Assembly: GCF_013387495.1 (NCBI RefSeq)
Contig: NZ_JABZEE010000011.1
Span: 62,001 to 126,000, forward strand
Reading direction: 5' to 3'
DNA: 64,000 nt
From: Streptomyces sp. PKU-EA00015
GTDB taxonomy: Bacteria > Actinomycetota > Actinomycetes > Streptomycetales > Streptomycetaceae
A program made the position numbers and the translations under genes. The notes under the pieces were generated by a model, which saw only the letters and a program-made list of their open reading frames with translations, searched no databases and was not told where the DNA came from. Shown in pieces: positions 43,559 to 52,799 of this stretch; position 1 is the stretch's first letter; each line of letters opens with the position of its first letter.

Positions 43559-43592
43559 AATGGGCTCACCCCCGACGGGGGTGAGCCCATTC
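43559..43592. terminator. Bidirectional terminator between trxA and acetyltransferase gene
   Basis: A perfect stem of at least 14 bp (AATGGGCTCACCCC / GGGGTGAGCCCATT) with a 6-nt centre that can extend the pairing. T-rich or A-rich flanks on both sides suit two convergent transcripts. Confidence 0.9.
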
Positions 43593-43603
43593 TCGTGTCG
43601 GCC

Positions 43604-44221
43604 TCACAGCGGCCGGAGCGCCGGCTCCTTCTGCACCGCGCCCAACAGCCGATCGAGGGCCAGCTCCACGTCTTCCTTCCAGGAGAGCGTCGTCCGCAGC
43701 TCGAGCCGTAGCCGGGGGTGCGTCGGATGCGGACGCACCGTCTTGAACCCCACCGCGAGCAGATGGTCGGCCGGCAGGACGCACGCGGGCCCCTTCCACC
43801 GCGCATCGCCGAACGCCTCGATGGCCCGGAATCCCCGCCGCAACAGGTCCTTGGCGACGGTCTGGACGATCACCCGCCCCAGTCCCTGTCCCTGATACCC
43901 GGGCATGACCCAGGCGGTGATGAGCTGCACGGCGTCCGCGGAGACGGGACTCGTGGGAAAGGCCATCGACCGGGGCACATAAGCCGGCGGTGCGTAGAGA
44001 ACGAAACCGACCGGAGCGTCGTCGACATAGACGACACGGCCGCACGAGCCCCAGTCGAGAAGGACCGCCGAAATCCAGGCCTCCTTCTCGAGCTGCGGAG
44101 TCCCCGCCTTTACCGCTGCTTCGCCGCTGACCGGGTCAAGCTCCCAGAAGACACACGAACGACAGCGCTGGGGAAGGTCCGAAAGGTTGTCGAGCGTGAG
44201 CGGTACGAGTCGGCGCCCCAT
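43604..44221 (-). CDS. GNAT family N-acetyltransferase
   Basis: A 205-residue GNAT protein. The acetyl-CoA loop is AWVMPGYQGQGLGRVIVQTV, with DLLRRGFRAIEAFGD after it. The N-terminal part includes LPQRCRSCVFWELDP, an uncommon pair of Cys. The substrate is unknown. It occupies the slot between trxA and parB that in mycobacteria holds the amidase-like cwlM and an acetyltransferase-like gene. The ATG at 44221 has GAGAGGGTGAG upstream. Confidence 0.9.
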   Translation of the reverse strand: MGRRLVPLTLDNLSDLPQRCRSCVFWELDPVSGEAAVKAGTPQLEKEAWISAVLLDWGSCGRVVYVDDAPVGFVLYAPPAYVPRSMAFPTSPVSADAVQLITAWVMPGYQGQGLGRVIVQTVAKDLLRRGFRAIEAFGDARWKGPACVLPADHLLAVGFKTVRPHPTHPRLRLELRTTLSWKEDVELALDRLLGAVQKEPALRPL

Positions 44222-44367
44222 GGAGACTCACCCTCTCTTCCCTGATCTGCCGCGCTCCGCGCGGCTGCCAGCGCGCTCCTCTCCCGAAGCAGGCTGCTGA
44301 CGAATCCGCCTACTGCCCCAAGTCCCAAACCGGCTGTCACCAGTTGGCTGCGGCTCACCGCTCGCAT
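44110..44367 (-). CDS. Possible small membrane protein overlapping the acetyltransferase
   Basis: An 85-codon frame with GAGGGAGG just before ATG 44367 and one clear hydrophobic stretch (LVTAGLGLGAVGGFVSSLL). Its last third overlaps the start of the acetyltransferase gene in another frame, which is unusual. The N-terminal 50 residues look plausible as a single-pass membrane protein and the rest does not. I cannot exclude chance. Confidence 0.25.
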   Translation of the reverse strand: MRAVSRSQLVTAGLGLGAVGGFVSSLLRERSALAAARSAADQGREGESPWGADSYRSRSTTFRTFPSAVVRVSSGSLTRSAAKQR

Positions 44368-44467
44368 GGCCCCCGCCCTCCCTCTGAGGTGGCTCAAGGT
44401 GGATGCGTCATACCAGAACGCATCGTATCCACCCAGCCCCGACACGGATACCGCAATACGGCAAGAG

Positions 44468-44502
44468 GCGGGTCGTGTCTCGTGAAACCGAACACGACCC
44501 GC
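44468..44502 (-). terminator. parB terminator with a degenerate parS in the loop
   Basis: An 11-bp perfect stem (GCGGGTCGTGT / ACACGACCCGC) about 30 bp past the parB stop. The stem-loop junction and loop (44475-44488) read GTGTCTCGTGAAAC, matching parS at 12 of 14 bases. Confidence 0.75.
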
Positions 44503-44530
44503 CCTTGGCGGCAGTGGGGATCGAAGAGCC

Positions 44531-45631
44531 TCAGGCGTCCTCGTCCTCGGCGAGTTCCTCACCGAGCCCCTTCTCCAGCACGCGGCCCTCTCCGGGGGCC
44601 AGGGTGCCGAGGATCCTCTCGAGGTCGTCTATCGACGCGAACTCGACGACGATCTTTCCCTTCTTCAGCCCGAGGTCGACCTTCACCCGCGTCTCGAAGC
44701 GGTCCGAGAGTCGGGAGGCGAGATCGGTGAGCGCCGGGGACAGCCGGGACCCGGCTCGCGGGCTCTTGGCCTTGGGCGTGCTCTTGGGACCGGAGTTGAG
44801 CAGAGTGACGATCTCCTCGACCGCCCGTACCGAGAGGCCCTCGGCCACGATGCGGTGGGCCAGCCTGTCCTGCTCCTCCGAGTCGTCCACGGAGAGCAGC
44901 GCCCGCGCGTGCCCCGCGGAGAGGACGCCGGCAGCGACCCTGCGCTGCACGGGCGGTGAGAGCTTGAGAAGGCGCAGCGTGTTGGAAACCTGCGGACGCG
45001 AGCGCCCGATGCGGTCGGCCAACTGGTCATGGGTGCAGTCGAAGTCCTTGAGAAGCTGGTCGTAGGCAGCCGCCTCTTCCAGCGGGTTCAACTGTGCCCG
45101 GTGGAGGTTCTCCAGCAGGGCGTCCAGGAGAAGCTTCTCGTCCTCGGTGTGCCGGACGATCGCAGGGATCCGCTCCAGACCGGCCTCGCGGCACGCCCGC
45201 CAGCGTCGCTCGCCCATGATGAGCTCGTAGCGGTCCGGACCCAACTGCCGTACGACGACGGGCTGGAGCAGGCCGACCTCCTTGATGGAGGTGATCAGCT
45301 CGGCGAGAGCGTCCTCGTCGAAGACCTCACGCGGCTGTCGCGGATTGGGGGTGATCGCACCGAGCGGCACCTCCGCGAAATGCGCTCCTGCCGGCTCGCT
45401 CGGCTGCGGTGCGGCGTCAATGTCCACGGCGGAAGCGATACCGTCCGGCGCGGTGGCGGCCGCGGGGAGGGTGGCGACCTTGGCCGCCGCCACCCCACGG
45501 TCTGTGGTCAGCACCGGAACCGCCGCCGGAGAGGGCGCGGCACCCGCCGAGGGGGGCGCCTGCTGCTCCTGGGGAGCCGCGGGGATCAGCGCACCGAGCC
45601 CACGCCCCAATCCTCTACGTCGCTCGCTCAC
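44531..45631 (-). CDS. parB: Chromosome partitioning protein ParB
   Basis: A 366-residue CTPase and DNA-binding clamp that loads at parS and spreads. The N-terminal CTP-binding domain contains [20 protein letters not shown] and [20 protein letters not shown]. The helix-turn-helix region includes [20 protein letters not shown]. The C-terminal dimerisation domain ends at the acidic AEDEDA. A disordered N-terminal segment of about 90 residues precedes the core. Its ATG overlaps the parA stop by 4 bp, so the two are translationally coupled. It acts on the parS sites listed here to organise and segregate origins during sporulation. Confidence 0.98.
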   Translation of the reverse strand: MSERRRGLGRGLGALIPAAPQEQQAPPSAGAAPSPAAVPVLTTDRGVAAAKVATLPAAATAPDGIASAVDIDAAPQPSEPAGAHFAEVPLGAITPNPRQPREVFDEDALAELITSIKEVGLLQPVVVRQLGPDRYELIMGERRWRACREAGLERIPAIVRHTEDEKLLLDALLENLHRAQLNPLEEAAAYDQLLKDFDCTHDQLADRIGRSRPQVSNTLRLLKLSPPVQRRVAAGVLSAGHARALLSVDDSEEQDRLAHRIVAEGLSVRAVEEIVTLLNSGPKSTPKAKSPRAGSRLSPALTDLASRLSDRFETRVKVDLGLKKGKIVVEFASIDDLERILGTLAPGEGRVLEKGLGEELAEDEDA

Positions 45632-46866
45632 TGGATCCCCTCCGACACATTCTGCTGATTGTTCTGAGCCGCGTGGGCGTGCTGCGGGTCGTAGTGGACC
45701 CCCACGCCACGGAGCGCGATCTCCCGGGCGGCTTCAAGGTACGACAGGGAACCGCTGGAACCCGGATCGTAGGTCAGGACTGTCTGTCCGTAGCTCGGAG
45801 CCTCTGAGATGCGCACCGACCGGGGGATGCTCGTCCGCAGGACCTCATCCCCGAAGTGGCTGCGCACCTCGTCCGCCACCTGGGAGGCGAGCCGCGTGCG
45901 GCCGTCGTACATGGTGAGCAGGATCGTCGATACATGAAGCGAGGGATTGAGGTGTCCTCGCACCAGATCGACGTTCCGCAGCAACTGGCCCAGCCCCTCC
46001 AGCGCGTAGTACTCGCACTGGATGGGGATGAGAACCTCCGCACCCGCGACGAGTGCATTGACGGTCAGCAGGCCGAGCGACGGCGGGCAGTCGATCAGGA
46101 TGTAGTCCAGCGGCTGCTCGTACGCCTGGATGGCGCGCTGAAGTCTGCTCTCCCGCGCCACCAGCGACACCAGCTCGATCTCCGCACCGGCGAGATCGAT
46201 GGTGGCGGGAGCGCAGAAGAGTCCTTCGACGTCGGGGACGGGCTGGACCACCTCGGCGAGGGGCCTGCTCTCCACCAGGACGTCATAAATCGAGGGAACT
46301 TCCGCATGGTGATCGATTCCCAGCGCCGTGGAGGCGTTGCCCTGGGGATCGAGGTCCACCACCAGAACGCGCGCACCGTGCAGGGCGAGCGAGGCGGCGA
46401 GGTTGACCGTGGTGGTGGTCTTCCCTACGCCGCCCTTCTGATTGGCGACAACCATGACGCGTGTCTGCTCAGGTCGGGGCAGCCCCTCACCGGCACGCCC
46501 CAGCGCCTCCACAGCCAGCTGAGCAGCACGGCCGATGGGGGTGTCGTCCATGGGCGGCGGTGTTTCACGTGAAACATCCTCCCCCGGGGACTCGGTACGG
46601 GGACCGGGGACCGGATCGGTCATCGGTCCCGCGATGTTGGCGTCGGACCGCACGGATTCACTCTCCTCGACTTCAGGCTCGCGATGAGGAGAGCCTGCCA
46701 TGCTTTCGGGGTCGTGAACCAGCGAGGCCCGTGGTTCTGTGGAGGAATCCACCTCTGTGGACAACTCGATAGCCCTCACGAGGGGCTTGCGACCCCTCGT
46801 CGGCGCGGCAGCACGGCCGCGGCTGATGATTCCCTGCAGCAGTGAGCGACGTTTCACGTGAAACAC
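45628..46866 (-). CDS. parA: Chromosome partitioning ATPase ParA
   Basis: A deviant Walker ATPase that positions ParB-bound origins. Walker A is [15 protein letters not shown] (about residue 140 of the longest frame), with [13 protein letters not shown] and [12 protein letters not shown] following. The start is unclear. GTG 46866 gives 412 residues with a 140-residue disordered lead but overlaps a parS. ATG 46701 gives 357 residues and is my favoured alternative. No strong ribosome site is visible at either. Two parS copies lie in the N-terminal part (46562 and 46851) and a DnaA box at 46756. Confidence 0.95.
   Translation of the reverse strand: MFHVKRRSLLQGIISRGRAAAPTRGRKPLVRAIELSTEVDSSTEPRASLVHDPESMAGSPHREPEVEESESVRSDANIAGPMTDPVPGPRTESPGEDVSRETPPPMDDTPIGRAAQLAVEALGRAGEGLPRPEQTRVMVVANQKGGVGKTTTTVNLAASLALHGARVLVVDLDPQGNASTALGIDHHAEVPSIYDVLVESRPLAEVVQPVPDVEGLFCAPATIDLAGAEIELVSLVARESRLQRAIQAYEQPLDYILIDCPPSLGLLTVNALVAGAEVLIPIQCEYYALEGLGQLLRNVDLVRGHLNPSLHVSTILLTMYDGRTRLASQVADEVRSHFGDEVLRTSIPRSVRISEAPSYGQTVLTYDPGSSGSLSYLEAAREIALRGVGVHYDPQHAHAAQNNQQNVSEGIQ
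46562..46575. promoter_or_regulatory. parS: parS site within parA
   Basis: Perfect GTTTCACGTGAAAC in the N-terminal, disordered part of parA, encoding DVSRET on the minus strand. Confidence 0.95.
46756..46764 (-). promoter_or_regulatory. Isolated perfect DnaA box in the parA leader/N-terminus
   Basis: TTGTCCACA on the minus strand, the preferred Streptomyces DnaA box. It lies upstream of ATG 46701, so it would be in the promoter region if that start is right. Confidence 0.5.
46851..46864. promoter_or_regulatory. parS: parS site at the 5' end of parA
   Basis: Perfect GTTTCACGTGAAAC overlapping the most upstream GTG start of parA. This is the parS copy closest to oriC in the window, about 4 kb from dnaA. 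Confidence 0.95.
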
Positions 46867-46949
46867 GATGCCTGCGCCGCATCACCGAACCGGGACGACA
46901 CTCCGAAATGCGTACGTATGGAAGCTTGTATGGCTCAGCGTGCTGAGGG

Positions 46950-47666
46950 TCAGCGACGACGACGAGTTCGGCTCGTCCTTGCGGCCTTCGCGCGCTTGGC
47001 GGCGAACCTCACACCGCCCGGACTTTCACCCACCTCGACCCGTACGACGGTGGACAACGGGTCGACGATGCCTTCGCCGACATGGAGGACCGAGGTCTCC
47101 ACGACTCCGAGCTTGCTCAGCGCAGCCCGGGCGCTCTGGATCTCCTCCTCGGCGGTGTCGCCCTTGAGCGCCAGCATCTCGCCGTAGGGACGGAGCAGAG
47201 GGACGCCCCAGCCCGCCAGGCGGTCCAGCGGTGCCACGGCTCGTGCCGTCACCACATGCACCGGAGGAACCTTCCCCAGCATCTCCTCGGCCCGGCCCCT
47301 GACCACGGTCACATGGTCCAGGCCCAGCAGTTCGACGACCTCCTGCAGAAAGTTCGTACGCCGCAGCAAGGGTTCGAGAAGGGTGATCTTGAGGTCCGGC
47401 CGGACGAGGGCGAGCGGGATGCCCGGCAGACCGGCACCCGAGCCGACGTCGCACACCGTCACCCCCTCCGGGACGACCTCGGAGAGGACAGCGCAGTTCA
47501 GCAGGTGACGCTCCCACAACCGGGGAACCTCACGCGGGCCGATCAGACCGCGCTTGACCCCGGCATCCGCGAGCAGCTCCGCATACCGCACGGCCTCCGG
47601 AAAAAGCTCTCCGAACACCGTCCGCGCCGCCTCGGGCGCCTGGGGAAGCTCCGCTGCCTCCGTCAC
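46950..47666 (-). CDS. rsmG: 16S rRNA (guanine-527-N7)-methyltransferase RsmG
   Basis: A 238-residue SAM-dependent methyltransferase (formerly GidB) that methylates G527 of 16S rRNA. Its loss gives low-level streptomycin resistance. The SAM pocket is VCDVGSGAGLPGIPLALVRP. LWERHLLNCAVL and VVTARAVAPLDRL are family hallmarks. GTG 47666 is chosen since GGAAGGA lies upstream; the open frame to 47771 has no homology. The C-terminus is basic (KAARTSRTRRRR). It sits between jag and parA. Confidence 0.96.
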   Translation of the reverse strand: MTEAAELPQAPEAARTVFGELFPEAVRYAELLADAGVKRGLIGPREVPRLWERHLLNCAVLSEVVPEGVTVCDVGSGAGLPGIPLALVRPDLKITLLEPLLRRTNFLQEVVELLGLDHVTVVRGRAEEMLGKVPPVHVVTARAVAPLDRLAGWGVPLLRPYGEMLALKGDTAEEEIQSARAALSKLGVVETSVLHVGEGIVDPLSTVVRVEVGESPGGVRFAAKRAKAARTSRTRRRR

Positions 47667-47776
47667 GGGAACCGTCCTTCCGTACCGCACTGCCGCACAG
47701 GGCTGTGGTGGCTGACTATCAGGCTGACAAAGATCGGCCCCGCCTGCGAACAGACGGGGCCGAGGGAACACGTGGG

Positions 47777-48289
47777 TCAGGCAGGGAGTACGACGACGAA
47801 GCGCTGGGGCTCCTCGCCCTCGGACTCGCTGCGCAGGCCGGCGGCCGCGACCGCGTCGTGGACGACCTTGCGCTCGAAGGGCGTCATGGGGTCGAGCTTC
47901 ACCGGCTGGCCGGTGGTCTTGACCTCGTTGGCCGCCTTGGCGCCGAGCTCGGCCAGCTCGGTGCGCTTCTTCGCACGGAATCCGGCGATGTCGAGCATGA
48001 GACGGCTGCGGTCACCGGTCTCACGGTGCACAGCCAGGCGCGTCAGCTCCTGGAGGGCCTCGAGGACTTCGCCGTCCCGGCCCACGAGCTTCTGCAGATC
48101 CCGGCTGCCCGCGTCACTGATGATCGAGACCGCGGCGCGGTCCGCCTCGACGTCCATGTCGATGTCACCGTCGAGGTCGGCGATGTCGAGCAGGCCCTCG
48201 AGGTAATCAGCCGCGATCTCCCCTTCCTGCTCGAGGCGGGTCAGGGTGTCGCCACCCTCGGCGGCGGCGGAGATGGTGCCTTCCGTCAC
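47777..48289 (-). CDS. jag: Jag/KhpB family single-stranded nucleic acid-binding protein
   Basis: A 170-residue protein with a KH domain (DRAAVSIISDAGSRDLQKLV, GRDGEVLEALQELTRLAV) followed by an R3H domain (MTPFERKVVHDAVAAAGLRS). It binds RNA and is linked to YidC/SpoIIIJ and to wall growth in Gram-positives. The GTG at 48289 follows AAGGAG, and the gene begins 14 bp after the yidC stop. The N-terminal Jag-N domain of firmicute homologues is not evident. Confidence 0.94.
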   Translation of the reverse strand: MTEGTISAAAEGGDTLTRLEQEGEIAADYLEGLLDIADLDGDIDMDVEADRAAVSIISDAGSRDLQKLVGRDGEVLEALQELTRLAVHRETGDRSRLMLDIAGFRAKKRTELAELGAKAANEVKTTGQPVKLDPMTPFERKVVHDAVAAAGLRSESEGEEPQRFVVVLPA

Positions 48290-48303
48290 GGATGGACTCC
48301 TTC

Positions 48304-49587
48304 TTACTTCTTGGACGACGGGTGCTTGGGGCGCTGCTGGCCCTTGCGCTGCCCGGACTTTGCCTGTCCGGGCTTGGTCTGGCGGGATCCGGTGGCCTTG
48401 CCACCGCCGGCCTTGGGCTGGACGCCCTCGGCGGGCTCGTCCTTCTGCAGCGACGTCTTGGACACGGAGTCGGCCGGGCCTTCCTCGCCCTTGGCCGCAC
48501 CCACGGTGCCGGTGGCGGACTGACGCCGCGCCTTGCTCTGCCGCTTGGGCTGCTGGCGCCGCTGGGCGCCGCCGCCCTCGGCCTCGGCCACCGCCGTCTC
48601 GCTCTTCGTCACGGTGCCGTCCGCCTGGGCGGCCAGGCCGGCCTTGGCCAGCCCGGTGATGAACCGGCGCTCGTTCTCGTTGCGGTCCGACCCCTTGGCC
48701 ACGATCGCCTGGACGACCGAACGCTTGCGGCGCGAGCGGACCTCGCCGTGCGCGACGACGCCCTTGAGGAGGCGCTGCAGGTAGTGGTCCTGCGCCTTGC
48801 TGCCCGGCGTCGGGTTCTGGTTGATGACGTACATCTGCTGGCCCATGGTCCACACGTTGGTGGTCAGCCAGTAGACGAGGACACCGACCGGGAAGTTGAT
48901 GCCCATGACGGCGAAGATCACCGGGAAGATGTACATCAGCATCTTCTGCTGCTGCATGTACGGCGTCTTGACGGTGAGGTCGACGTTCTTCTGCATCAGC
49001 TGGCGCTGCGTGTAGAACTGCGACGCCGACATCATGATGATCATGATCGCGGTGACGATGCGGACGTCGGTGAGGGAGGCGTTGAGTGCCTCGACCTTGG
49101 CCGGGTCGTCCATGAACTTCGCAGCGATCGGAGCTCCGAAGATGTGCGCCTCACGCGCACTGTTCACGAGGCTCTGGTTGAGGACACCGATCTCGTCACC
49201 CGAGGCGATCTTGCTGAGCACGTGGTACAGAGCGAAGAAGAACGGCGACTGCGCGAGGATGGGCAGGCACGAGGAGAGGGGGTTGGTCCCCGTCTCCTTG
49301 TACAGCTTCATCATCTCTTCGGACTGACGCTGTCGGTCGTTCTTGTAGCGCTCCTGGATCGCCTTCATCTTCGGCTGGAGCGCCTGCATGTTCCGGGTCG
49401 ACTTGATCTGCTTCACGAAGAGCGGGATCAGGCAGATCCGGATGAGGATCACCAGCGACACGATGGACAGTCCCCAGGCCCAGCCCGTGTCCGGGCCGAA
49501 GATCGCCCCGTAGAGCTTGTGGAACTGGACGATGATCCACGAGACAGGTGTGGTGATAAAACTGAAGAGACTGGCAATCGTGTCCAC
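48304..49587 (-). CDS. yidC: Membrane protein insertase YidC
   Basis: A 427-residue insertase of the Oxa1/Alb3/YidC family that folds and inserts membrane proteins. Five hydrophobic segments start from [20 protein letters not shown], which carries the conserved hydrophilic-groove Arg. [20 protein letters not shown] and [20 protein letters not shown] are family blocks. A long basic, disordered cytoplasmic tail follows (about residues 290-427), rich in Lys/Gln/Arg and possibly ribosome-binding. It is translated with yidD (3-bp gap upstream). Confidence 0.97.
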   Translation of the reverse strand: MDTIASLFSFITTPVSWIIVQFHKLYGAIFGPDTGWAWGLSIVSLVILIRICLIPLFVKQIKSTRNMQALQPKMKAIQERYKNDRQRQSEEMMKLYKETGTNPLSSCLPILAQSPFFFALYHVLSKIASGDEIGVLNQSLVNSAREAHIFGAPIAAKFMDDPAKVEALNASLTDVRIVTAIMIIMMSASQFYTQRQLMQKNVDLTVKTPYMQQQKMLMYIFPVIFAVMGINFPVGVLVYWLTTNVWTMGQQMYVINQNPTPGSKAQDHYLQRLLKGVVAHGEVRSRRKRSVVQAIVAKGSDRNENERRFITGLAKAGLAAQADGTVTKSETAVAEAEGGGAQRRQQPKRQSKARRQSATGTVGAAKGEEGPADSVSKTSLQKDEPAEGVQPKAGGGKATGSRQTKPGQAKSGQRKGQQRPKHPSSKK

Positions 49588-49590
49588 TAA

Positions 49591-49950
49591 TCAGGCTCCT
49601 TGAGCATTGGGCGAGGTCTCTGCGGCCGGGCTCGGGGTTCCGGGGGCCGACCCCGGGGCAGGCACATCAGCGGCGGAGTGCCCGCCCTTGCTGCCGCGCA
49701 AGGCATCGCGCAGCATTTCGTGCCACCGTGGACGCTTGCGCGGGGGCACATGATCCACGCCGCCCGGCGACCACGGATTGCACCGCAGGATCCGCCAGGC
49801 GGTCAGGGCCGTGCCTTTCACCGCACCGTGCCGGTCGATGGCCGTAAATCCATAGTGGGAACACGACGGGTAGTACCTGCAGACAGGTCCCAGCAGCGGG
49901 CTGATCGTCCACTGATAGATCTTGATCAGTGCCAGCAGTGGGTACTTCAT
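49591..49950 (-). CDS. yidD: YidD membrane protein insertion efficiency factor
   Basis: A 119-residue protein. The YidD domain is residues 1 to about 75 ([52 protein letters not shown]), with the conserved Cys and Pro pattern. A disordered tail of about 40 residues follows. It aids YidC. It overlaps the rnpA stop by 4 bp. Confidence 0.96.
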   Translation of the reverse strand: MKYPLLALIKIYQWTISPLLGPVCRYYPSCSHYGFTAIDRHGAVKGTALTAWRILRCNPWSPGGVDHVPPRKRPRWHEMLRDALRGSKGGHSAADVPAPGSAPGTPSPAAETSPNAQGA

Positions 49951-50318
49951 CGCGCGCCCCCTCCCAGCAGCCGCTGCAGGGCGGCGTCCAGGTCTCGGGC
50001 CAGCTGTGCATGTTCGGCGTCGCCCGCACCGGGCAGCGCCCGTACGACCACCAGGCTACCGGGGGGCAGCTCGGAGAGCCGATCGCGTATGAGGTGGCGC
50101 AGTCTCCGCTTGACCTTGTTGCGTACGACGGCACCGCCCACGGCCTTGCTCACGACGAAACCCGCACACGTCGGGGGAGCGCTCTCCCCAGGCGCGTGCG
50201 GGTCCGTTGCACCGCTGCGTAGATGGACGACGAGAAGCGGGCGTCCGGCCCGGCGTCCTCGGCGTACCGCAGTCGCGAAGTCCTCGCGCCGCCTCAGCCG
50301 ATTCTCGGAAGGCAGCAC
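49947..50318 (-). CDS. rnpA: Ribonuclease P protein component
   Basis: A 123-residue basic subunit that helps the RNase P RNA trim tRNA 5' ends. The RNR motif reads [16 protein letters not shown], and the protein begins [20 protein letters not shown]. It lies 18 bp downstream of rpmH and 4 bp overlapping yidD, the conserved arrangement. Confidence 0.97.
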   Translation of the reverse strand: MLPSENRLRRREDFATAVRRGRRAGRPLLVVHLRSGATDPHAPGESAPPTCAGFVVSKAVGGAVVRNKVKRRLRHLIRDRLSELPPGSLVVVRALPGAGDAEHAQLARDLDAALQRLLGGGAR

Positions 50319-50336
50319 GTCATGACCTGTACGCGA

Positions 50337-50474
50337 TCAGGCGGACAGGTTGGCGCGACCCTTGCTGCGACGGTTCGCCAGGATGGCGCGACCGGCACGG
50401 GTACGCATGCGCAGGCGGAAACCGTGGGTCTTCGCACGACGACGGTTGTTCGGCTGGAAGGTGCGCTTGCTCAC
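50337..50474 (-). CDS. rpmH: 50S ribosomal protein L34
   Basis: A 45-residue protein reading [20 protein letters not shown] after the start and ending in GRANLSA. This is L34, which binds 23S rRNA. GTG 50474 is the start, with TGGAG upstream. It is the first gene of the leftward rpmH-rnpA-yidD-yidC-jag block, divergent from dnaA. Confidence 0.97.
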   Translation of the reverse strand: MSKRTFQPNNRRRAKTHGFRLRMRTRAGRAILANRRSKGRANLSA

Positions 50475-50834
50475 TCGGGGGCTCCAGAAATGATTCGTTG
50501 ATGGCGGGACATCGCCTGGCTGTCACCGTGCGCCCACGAGTAGCTCGCGATTACGCCCGAGTGCACCGCTTCACAATCACAGACCGTGATCTTTGCCCAT
50601 CGGAGGCAGGCGGCAGCAGCCATCGACAACTCGACCTGGTTACGGTACGCGCGGCTACGCCATCCGGTCAAACCAGGTCGTTGGCGGCCCCCGCTGTACA
50701 CAGGCTGTGGACAACAACTTGAACCGCATGGCTCGGCCTGACTACCGTGGCTGAACTCGGATTCCTTTCCTGCCTGTCTTCCCATCCCGTCCCGAGAACC
50801 ACATATTCGTGGGACCTGTGAGAGAGCGTGCTTC
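50475..50834. other. Divergent rpmH/dnaA promoter region
   Basis: 360 bp between divergent genes. It holds one perfect DnaA box (50706-50714, TGTGGACAA on the plus strand) directly before a TTGAAC-N18-TACCGT promoter-like pair, suggesting autoregulation of dnaA. No ORF is convincing in it. Confidence 0.6.
50706..50714 (-). promoter_or_regulatory. DnaA box upstream of dnaA
   Basis: Perfect TTGTCCACA on the minus strand, overlapping or just upstream of a candidate -35 element (TTGAAC at 50719-50724). DnaA bound here would repress its own gene. Confidence 0.7.
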
Positions 50835-52640
50835 GTGGCTGACGTACCTGCCGATCTTGCCGCAGTGTGGCCACGAGTCCTGGACCAGCTCCTCGATGAG
50901 GGCCAGCAGGGCGTCGAGCCCAAGGACAAGCAGTGGATCGAACGCTGCCAGCCCCTCGCGCTCGTCGCCGACACCGCGCTGCTCGCCGTCCCCAATGAGT
51001 GGGGCAAGCGGGTGCTCGAGGGCCGCCTCGCCCCGCTGATCAGCGAGACGCTGAGCCGCGAGTGCGGCCGTCCGATCCGGATCGCGATCACCGTCGACGA
51101 CTCCGTGGGTGAGCCGGCCGCCCCCCAGGCACCGCACGCGCACCAGCAGCCGCGCTACCAAGGGCCTCAGCGCGACGATTCCCGCCCGACCGACGCGTAC
51201 GACGGCCCTCGCCAGGGCGGTGACGCCTACGAGACCGGGCGCCAGAGCGACCCCTACGACGGCGGCTACGGCCACCGCCCGTCCCCCGACGACGGCCTGC
51301 CGGACGTGCGCCCGTCGTACCCCGAGTACCAGCAGCAGCGCCCCGAGCCCGGCGCCTGGCCGCGTACCCAGGAGGACCTCTCCTGGCAGCAGCCGCGCCT
51401 CGGCGGCTTCCAGGAGCGCGACCCGTACGCCTCCGCCCCGCCGAGCCGGCCCCAGCACGACTACCGGCAGCCGCCGGAGCGCCAGCAGTACGACCCGCGT
51501 GCCGAACGCCAGCTGCCCGAGCCGCAGGCCCCGCACCGCGGCGGCCCCCCGGGCGCGCCCGGACCGCTCGGCGCCAAGCCCGCGCCCGCTCCCGGTCCCG
51601 GCGAACCGCACGCCCGCCTGAACCCCAAGTACCTCTTCGACACGTTCGTCATCGGCGCGTCCAACCGCTTCGCACACGCCGCTGCCGTCGCGGTCGCCGA
51701 GGCGCCGGCCAAGGCGTACAACCCCCTGTTCATCTATGGGGAGTCGGGGCTCGGCAAGACGCACCTGCTGCACGCCATCGGGCACTACGCGCGCAGCCTC
51801 TATCCCGGCACCCGCGTGCGGTACGTGAGCTCCGAGGAGTTCACCAACGAGTTCATCAACTCGATCCGCGACGGCAAGGGCGACACCTTCCGCAAGCGCT
51901 ATCGCGACGTGGACATCCTCCTGGTCGACGACATCCAGTTCCTCGCGAGCAAGGAGTCGACGCAGGAGGAGTTCTTCCACACCTTCAATACGCTGCACAA
52001 CGCCAACAAGCAGATCGTGCTGTCCTCGGACCGGCCGCCCAAGCAGCTGATGACGCTGGAGGACCGGCTGCGGAACCGTTTCGAGTGGGGACTGACCACC
52101 GACGTGCAGCCGCCCGAGCTGGAGACGCGTATCGCGATCCTGCGCAAGAAGGCCGTGCAGGAGCAGCTCAACGCCCCGCCGGAGGTACTGGAGTTCATCG
52201 CGTCCCGCATCTCCCGGAACATCCGTGAGCTCGAAGGCGCGCTGATCCGGGTCACCGCGTTCGCCTCGCTCAACCGTCAGCCGGTGGACCTCGGTCTCAC
52301 CGAGATCGTGCTCAAGGACCTGATCCCAGGCGGCGAGGACGCCGCTCCCGAGATCACCGCGACCGCGATCATGGCGGCCACGGCCGACTACTTCGGCCTC
52401 ACGGTGGAGGATCTGTGCGGATCCTCGCGCAGCCGCGTGCTGGTGACGGCACGCCAGATCGCGATGTACCTGTGCAGGGAGCTCACGGATCTGTCGCTGC
52501 CGAAGATCGGCGCGCAGTTCGGCGGACGCGACCACACGACCGTGATGCACGCGGACCGCAAGATCCGCGCGCTGATGGCGGAGCGGCGGTCGATCTACAA
52601 CCAGGTCACCGAGCTCACCAACCGCATCAAGAACGGCTGA
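50835..52640 (+). CDS. dnaA: Chromosomal replication initiator DnaA
   Basis: The 601-residue initiator protein. Domain I spans residues 1 to about 85. Domain II is a very long Pro/Gln/Tyr/Arg-rich linker (about 85-262), a Streptomyces trait. The AAA+ domain III starts at [20 protein letters not shown], with Walker [16 protein letters not shown] (about 302) and Walker [15 protein letters not shown]. Domain IV carries the DNA-binding signature [15 protein letters not shown] (about 563). GTG start. It is divergent from rpmH and followed by a strong terminator and then oriC. Confidence 0.99.
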   Translation: MADVPADLAAVWPRVLDQLLDEGQQGVEPKDKQWIERCQPLALVADTALLAVPNEWGKRVLEGRLAPLISETLSRECGRPIRIAITVDDSVGEPAAPQAPHAHQQPRYQGPQRDDSRPTDAYDGPRQGGDAYETGRQSDPYDGGYGHRPSPDDGLPDVRPSYPEYQQQRPEPGAWPRTQEDLSWQQPRLGGFQERDPYASAPPSRPQHDYRQPPERQQYDPRAERQLPEPQAPHRGGPPGAPGPLGAKPAPAPGPGEPHARLNPKYLFDTFVIGASNRFAHAAAVAVAEAPAKAYNPLFIYGESGLGKTHLLHAIGHYARSLYPGTRVRYVSSEEFTNEFINSIRDGKGDTFRKRYRDVDILLVDDIQFLASKESTQEEFFHTFNTLHNANKQIVLSSDRPPKQLMTLEDRLRNRFEWGLTTDVQPPELETRIAILRKKAVQEQLNAPPEVLEFIASRISRNIRELEGALIRVTAFASLNRQPVDLGLTEIVLKDLIPGGEDAAPEITATAIMAATADYFGLTVEDLCGSSRSRVLVTARQIAMYLCRELTDLSLPKIGAQFGGRDHTTVMHADRKIRALMAERRSIYNQVTELTNRIKNG

Positions 52641-52658
52641 CCCAGCCGCCGGCACGGC

Positions 52659-52702
52659 CCGAGAAGGCGCCCACGGGAGGAGATCCCGGGGCGCCTTCTC
52701 GG
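52659..52702 (+). terminator. Terminator of dnaA
   Basis: A 13-bp perfect stem (CCGAGAAGGCGCC / GGCGCCTTCTCGG) with an 18-nt loop, 19 bp after the stop. It shields oriC from dnaA transcription. Confidence 0.9.
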
Positions 52703-52799
52703 CGTTCCAGGGGCCTCTCGCGGAGCGCCGGGGCCGCTCGGCAGGCCGCCGTGCCGTCCTGTCACGGGACGGCTGTGTTCGAATACGTCCCGACCGGTG

